The translations under genes were made by a program, and so were the position numbers. This document shows, in pieces, positions 59,218 through 64,000 of a stretch of 64,000 nt of DNA; the first letter of the stretch is position 1, and every line of letters starts with the position of its first letter. The stretch is from Lycium barbarum (Eukaryota; Streptophyta; Magnoliopsida; Solanales; Solanaceae): the NCBI RefSeq assembly GCF_019175385.1, contig NC_083346.1, forward strand, positions 83,652,543-83,716,542, in the 5' to 3' direction. The notes under the pieces were generated by a model. That model saw nothing but the letters and a program-made list of their open reading frames with translations, was not told where the DNA came from and ran no database searches.

Positions 59218-59230
59218 TCGATTCAGCCTC

Positions 59231-60249
59231 ATTTACATGTTCCATTCTTCGCCAACAGCAAAACAAAAAGAGAAAAATACACAAATAGCCAGCCTATTAC
59301 TATAGATTCCACCTGCCTAGCTCTAGACCTTGTTCACTCTAAACAGTAGTAAATTTTATAACTCCACCAGATCAGGTCATATAGCACAACTCCACGGCAC
59401 CTTCTTCTCTAGCAAAACTCCACCATCTCTCCAAGCATAACCCCATCATGCATCTTCTTCCTCTCCCTCATTCTTCAACCATGTGTCCACTTCTCTGAAA
59501 AATTCATAAGATCACCATTTTTCAGATCCAAAAATCAGTGGGCCTTTCATCTCCATCTTTTTTCCAATACTTCTAGGCCAGACTTGACCAAACAGCCACC
59601 CCACTGCCACCTTCAATAACCCCAAAACCATTGATTTTTGGACATAAATAAGATACCTTCATTCATCCTTCTACAGGGTATAATCAATGTGTACTGAGAG
59701 TGTAGACAGGATACACTAAGGATAGACAGACTATACATTGTGTATGTAGTGTGTAACTGATGTAAAATCACTATATATGTGTGTATAATCAGTTACACTT
59801 ATTATATTTGAGTCCATCTTCATCCAAAGCCATACTTTGGGATACATTTCTGAAGAAAAGGAGGAAGAAACCAGATCCCCAAAAAAAAAAAAAAGAACAA
59901 TTCTGTAAAAAATGAAAAAGAATACGTCAATGGCATACCCAAGGACTTCCCAATGTTGTTTGCCGAAGGAGGAAGCAGACAGTGTCTCATTGGTGGTGTT
60001 ATTGGGGTTTAATGGTAGTGTTGTGGCAGGGAGAGAGGGAGAGAGATGCGGAGAGATAGGAAATAGGGAGAGGCGAAGCATGGGTATAGGGTTAGAGGGT
60101 TAGTAGCCATATTCTTTTAAAATGTGCAAATATAGTAATAAGAAAAGGAATGGGGCTATGATTTTAAATGGACCATTTCGGCCTGCTAATTTAGTCAAAT
60201 CTTCAAAAGAAAAAATACAATTAGCATTTATCATGTAAATAGAGTTAGC
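59231..60249. other. Non-coding stretch, no gene recognised
   Basis: It holds a purine-rich GAGAGAGGGAGAG tract (60026-60075) and TGTGTAT-rich text around 59690-59790 that may be an old repeat. No ORF with recognisable similarity. Confidence 0.5.
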
Positions 60250-60690
60250 GGTATCTTCGAAGCATCTCCTGTTTCACTTGGTCCTGTCAGTCCACCATAT
60301 ACAAGCAGGTATAGATTCCACCACATTAACTCCTCTTCCTATTTCCTTTTCTGATCCAGGATCTCAGTAAATCTGTTGGCTAATATCATGTACATTCAGG
60401 TTACACAGCCAGTTTTGACACACTTCCTTCTCTAGAAAGGGATGAATTTTCTTAATGCATCTTTAGCCTGGTCTTCTTAACCAATTTGGTTCGTTTTTGT
60501 CCATGAGGCACTTCTTTCATAATAACTTAATAAGTATGGAACCTACAGAGACACTTCTCCTTGAAGATTTCAGTGAGGCCATTTTCTCTCAACAATGATT
60601 CACCAGTTAAAAAGAGTTAGGTGTCTCCAAATCTTGAAGTCAAGACTCCTACCTTCTGCTCTTTTCAGGGGTATGAGGCATAGCACTGAA
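60250..60690 (-). pseudogene. Non-LTR retrotransposon (LINE) ORF2 3' remnant, zf-RVT region
   Basis: Minus-strand translation near 60250-60330 gives VESIPACIWWTDRTK, stop, NRRCFED. This corresponds to the end of the zinc-binding RT domain (zf-RVT) of plant LINE ORF2 proteins, usually IPACIWWTxWKERNRRCFE. Upstream on the same strand (60480-60690) GRSLDFKIWRHLTLFNW resembles the GGLG(I/F)KNL...LLxKWLWRF block. Several stops and shifts show it is dead. It lies downstream of the PPR gene on the same strand. Confidence 0.6.
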
Positions 60691-60869
60691 AGCTATTCCA
60701 GCTACTATATAATACAAACTTCCCAATAAGAACTGGAATTTCAGCCACCTAACAAAGCTACGTGCAGGTTAAACCAGGGAGTTCTATCAAAAGCAAAACA
60801 GACCTATGAAGTGCAAAGCTCAGTAGACACTCGTTATTTTGAACTCAGCAACTTTGAGTTGTGATTCTA

Positions 60870-60875
60870 TTTATT
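60870..60875 (-). terminator. Candidate poly(A) signal of the PPR gene
   Basis: AATAAA on the minus strand, about 235 bp downstream of the PPR stop codon. Other near-consensus sites may serve instead. Confidence 0.45.
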
Positions 60876-61108
60876 TAGTACTTTAAAATGAAAAGTTTGA
60901 AGATCTATATAAACAGAAACATACCTCCAATTAACGGTCATCTCCAGCAAGTAATTTCCCATTGAAGCAAATACCGAAGGGAAGTCATTGTAACCAGTCA
61001 TCAACAGCCAATCAGGAAAGGCCAAAGTTCTGAGGCTGGGATGACATTGACAGAGCTCGGAACAATAAAGTAATACAGTTGGAATCACATCATTGCAAAG
61101 AAGATCCC

Positions 61109-62839
61109 CTAAGCATTTACTTCTTCCATCCAACTGCCACCAGGCAATTTATTGTATCCCTTTTCTTCAACACCTTTTCTCAACCTCTCAGCATCATCCC
61201 ACCTTCCTGAAGAAGCATAAATATTTGCAAGAAGGGAAAGATAGCCAGAACTGTCCGGTTCCAACTCAATACAATGCCTGGCTGCAATATCTCCAAGCTC
61301 TAAATTGTTATGCAAACTGCAACCAAGAAGCAATGCTCCCCATACACCAGCATGAGGCTGTATTGACATGCTTTTAATCAACCCATGTGCTTCTTCTAAC
61401 CGCCCTGCCCTACTTAAAAGGCCAACTACAATAGCGTAATGGTCAACTGAGGGAGAAAGACCATACTTGTGTAAGGAAATAAAGCAACGGTATGCTTCTT
61501 CTACCATTCCAATATGACTGTAGGCAGTCAATATCCCTGTGATTGTGACTACGTTTGGGTTAATTTCAGCATTCATCATCTCATCAAACAACTTGATGGC
61601 ATCATTAGCCCTACCATTTATTCCACATCCCAGTATCATGGCAGTATATGCTACCAAATCTTTCTTTTTCAAGCCGTAGAACAGCTTGTAAGCTTTATCA
61701 ATACTTCCACATTTTGCATAAAGGTCTATCAAACCGGTAGCCAAGTAGTCATCCATTTGAATTCCAGTTTCATGAATGAATGACTCAATCCAAGAACCAA
61801 ACTTTAGATCTCCCAGCTGAGAACAAGCAGAAATAGCACTTGCCAAGGTCATCTCATCAGGTTGCAGATCTAATTGAAGCATTTCATTGAATAGCTGCAG
61901 AGCCTCTTTACCCCGGCTGTTTTGAGCGTAACAAGCTATCATCGCATTATATACGAGTTGATCTTTCTTATGTAATTGTCCAAAGAGTTCCTCAGCAGAT
62001 TCAACATCTCCACACTTTGAGTATCCAGAAACCAATATGATATATGAAACATTATTCTTTTGGTCCATTGCCTCATAGAAACTGCATGCTAACTCTATCT
62101 TCCCACAGTTTATATATCCGCTGATCATCGCATTCCAGGAGGCAGGACTTCTCTCTGGCATCTGCCTAAACAATTCATATGCCCGTTCCATATTCCCCAC
62201 CCTCGCATACCCAGAAACTATGGAGTTCCACGAAATAACATCTTTCTCTGGCATCTCATCAAAAACACTTTGTGCCATTGTTAAGTCACCAGATTTTACA
62301 TATCCACCTAGTATTGAATTCCAGGATACTATATTTTTCCCAACCATCTCATTAAAGATGTTTTGGGCGAAACCCATATTACCTACTTTTGAATAAAAAT
62401 CTACTAGAGCAGTCTGCACATAGACAACATTACAGAAACCATACTTGTAAACTTGTGCATGAATGGATATCCCACCAGACCTGTACAAAATCCTTGCACA
62501 AGCCTTTAAAGTAGATGATATAGCAAAAGTGGTGGGACTAAGTCCACATCTCTGCAGTTGTCCATATAAATCGATAGCCTCCCTGAACTGAGAATGCCTA
62601 GAAAAGAAGCGAATGGTGGAAGCCACTGAGAAGACATGTAAATTTTGGACATGATTGAGGATTAGTTTAATATAGCGTGAGGTCTTATAAGAGTGAGAGC
62701 TTGTAGAATTGATTATCTGGCCAACTAGTGAGGACTCAAGATCATAAAGACCGTTAACAAGTATTGCAGCATGGATTTGCTTTGTTTGGTTGATGGACAT
62801 AGGCTTAGCCAACAACATAGTAACTTTAGAGGGCAACAT
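61109..62839 (-). CDS. PLS-class pentatricopeptide repeat protein, E subgroup
   Basis: Intact 576-codon single-exon ORF. PPR proteins bind organelle RNA through tandem 31-36-residue helical repeats; the PLS/E class usually serves C-to-U RNA editing in plastids or mitochondria. Seen here: KQIHA motif (residues 20-24); repeats from about 70 to 495, e.g. VSWNSILGGYVKSG (171-184), VISWNSIVSGYARVG (201-215), ASWNAMISGYINCG (233-246), VYNAMIACYAQN (296-307), TGLIDLYAKCGSIDKA (368-383), VVTITGILTAYSHIG (430-444), and HYAIVVGLLSRAGRLEEA (467-484). An E region follows, VWGALLLGCSLHNNLELG (499-516) to LPGGSW (565-570). It ends at EVNA with no E+ or DYW domain, so any editing would need a DYW partner in trans. 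The start is the first Met; Met8 and Met14 are alternatives. From recall it resembles Arabidopsis At4g22760. No obvious damage despite lying a few kb from the retrotransposon block. Confidence 0.93.
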   Translation of the reverse strand: MLPSKVTMLLAKPMSINQTKQIHAAILVNGLYDLESSLVGQIINSTSSHSYKTSRYIKLILNHVQNLHVFSVASTIRFFSRHSQFREAIDLYGQLQRCGLSPTTFAISSTLKACARILYRSGGISIHAQVYKYGFCNVVYVQTALVDFYSKVGNMGFAQNIFNEMVGKNIVSWNSILGGYVKSGDLTMAQSVFDEMPEKDVISWNSIVSGYARVGNMERAYELFRQMPERSPASWNAMISGYINCGKIELACSFYEAMDQKNNVSYIILVSGYSKCGDVESAEELFGQLHKKDQLVYNAMIACYAQNSRGKEALQLFNEMLQLDLQPDEMTLASAISACSQLGDLKFGSWIESFIHETGIQMDDYLATGLIDLYAKCGSIDKAYKLFYGLKKKDLVAYTAMILGCGINGRANDAIKLFDEMMNAEINPNVVTITGILTAYSHIGMVEEAYRCFISLHKYGLSPSVDHYAIVVGLLSRAGRLEEAHGLIKSMSIQPHAGVWGALLLGCSLHNNLELGDIAARHCIELEPDSSGYLSLLANIYASSGRWDDAERLRKGVEEKGYNKLPGGSWMEEVNA

Positions 62840-63934
62840 CAGAGAAACAAGGCACTAAGACCAAAACATAAAGTTCATACTAATCAGACTAGTTTCATAA
62901 CCAAATGCCAATGGTAACACACTCTAAGCTGCCTACAAAAAACAGCATACCCAGAAAGAAAACATCTTACACAATAGCATATCAGGATGAGTTCAAACAA
63001 GAACAGATTTTGTAAAAAGAAAATTCTCCACTTATGAAACAAGGGTGTGGTTGTTACATGAGATAAAGGGTCCATAAGCAATTGGTTCACATCAAAAAAA
63101 AAAACCCTGGAGGGATCTAATAATTCTTTTTGTGTCCATCAACCGGTTTGGAGTAACATCCAGATTATTTAGGACACGGAAAATCTTCCAGTAAAATTAC
63201 CAAGAAAAAAGAAAATTTTGAAACAACCTATTGGAATGTGGAGTTTGAAGGTATCGCCGTGGACTGGAGACTCGTCAGAATAGTAGTAGCATAGCAGGGT
63301 GGTTCAGTACTCAGTTTGAGAAAATTGGGGTCAAGATGGAAGGTCATTATAGATTTTCGTCCTTCCCCACCAATTAGTACTACTTTTGTGGCTTTTAGGT
63401 GAAGTATACTGAAGCCTCTCCGCTGGTCTCACTCGTCCCCACAAACATTACACAAGTCAGGAAAACACTTTAATCACGTGAAGTGAAAAATGTAGGTAAT
63501 CTCAATAACCAGAGCTTAATCTAGTATTTCTAGACATGATTGTACCACCAAAAAAGTGATTCGTTTAGCCTTCTTTTAGCATGAGATTATATTATACTAA
63601 TTTTTAATAATATACACATAAAAATATTTAATTTTACGGAGAGATCATAAATTCATATGTTCCAAATTTAATACATAAATTTGCCTCTTTCTATAACAAT
63701 ATTACATAGCAATACTTTATTATAAAAGCCAAGTATTTTTTTTTTCAAAATTGACTTTTTATGTTATATTTTACCTCTTTATACTAGATTTTTTACCTAT
63801 AACAACAATAATAATTTTTATAACAAATTAACAATGCACTCTTCGTAAAATTACTCCCTTGTAACAGCCTTGTTCAAATATTAATTATTTTAAGTTATTA
63901 TTTTCTCACTTTTTTTGCTATTCATTTATTTTTA
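62840..63934. other. PPR upstream region and flank
   Basis: It should hold the minus-strand promoter and 5' UTR of the PPR gene. I cannot fix a TATA box or start. The right part (63590-63930) is very AT-rich, with CTCTTTCTATAACAATATTACATAG-like text reminiscent of dispersed repeats. The open frame at 62884-63090 has no similarity I recognise. Confidence 0.5.
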
Positions 63935-64000
63935 TACTCCCCCCATTCGCTTTTAGTTGTCCACTATTTCAAAAATAGATTTTCACTTTTACTTGTCCAC
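63935..64000 (+). mobile_element. Start of a Stowaway-like MITE (cut by window end)
   Basis: TACTCCCCCCATTCG resembles the TA + CTCCCTCCGT start of Stowaway/Tc1-mariner MITEs. It is followed by two copies of CTTTTA(G/C)TTGTCCAC separated by CTATTTCAAAAATAG. The other end is outside the window. Confidence 0.55.

Noticed and set aside
62884..63090. 68-codon minus-strand ORF as an upstream exon of the PPR gene
   Set aside because: No targeting-like or PPR text, no clear splice sites, and the PPR ORF already has an N-terminus typical of the family.

Overview
The window is plant nuclear DNA. It is a heavily nested block of Ty3/Gypsy LTR retrotransposons lying beside one intact pentatricopeptide-repeat (PPR) gene. 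The chromodomain (Tekay/Del-type) Gypsy elements, the SINE-like tail, a Stowaway-like end and the PPR homology point to a eudicot. Solanaceae is my best guess, from recall and not from a search. I see no rRNA or tRNA gene, no bacterial-type operon and no CRISPR array.

Layout from 1 to 49970: this is one retrotransposon, A (plus strand, its first ~0.2 kb outside the window), opened up by later insertions. Each insertion is bounded by TG...CA ends and a 5-bp target-site duplication (TSD). A's 5' LTR holds solo LTR E (1582-4004, minus). Its gag holds F (5732-14664, minus), an element with two LTRs but no gag/pol that carries a 5S-rRNA-like segment. Its reverse-transcriptase region holds B (15948-44642, plus). 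B's own 3' LTR was then hit twice, by C (23619-33224, plus) and by D (34493-43856, minus). Removing the insertions rejoins A's reading frame and both LTR texts exactly at the TSDs. This gives the order A first, then E, F and B, then C and D.

A, B, C and D each encode or once encoded Gag (CCHC knuckle), aspartic protease, reverse transcriptase, RNase H, integrase and a C-terminal chromodomain. All copies are dead through stop codons, frameshifts and deletions. Many of the stops look like C-to-T or G-to-A transitions. The elements share a tRNA-iMet-type primer site, a perfect inverted repeat beside the polypurine tract, a splice-donor-like site in the LTR and an AG acceptor just before gag. F keeps the leader, primer site and inverted repeat while lacking coding capacity, so it was probably moved in trans.

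50660-55515 is a further, internally deleted Gypsy element, G (minus, TSD TATAT). It has gag plus partial protease, and its LTR resembles that of F. From 55521 onward the DNA is less repetitive. It holds a long-TIR foldback element, a degenerate ~45-bp tandem array, a 5'-truncated SINE with a 13-bp TSD, a non-LTR (LINE) ORF2 remnant, the intact PPR gene on the minus strand (61109-62839), and the start of a Stowaway-like MITE at the right edge.
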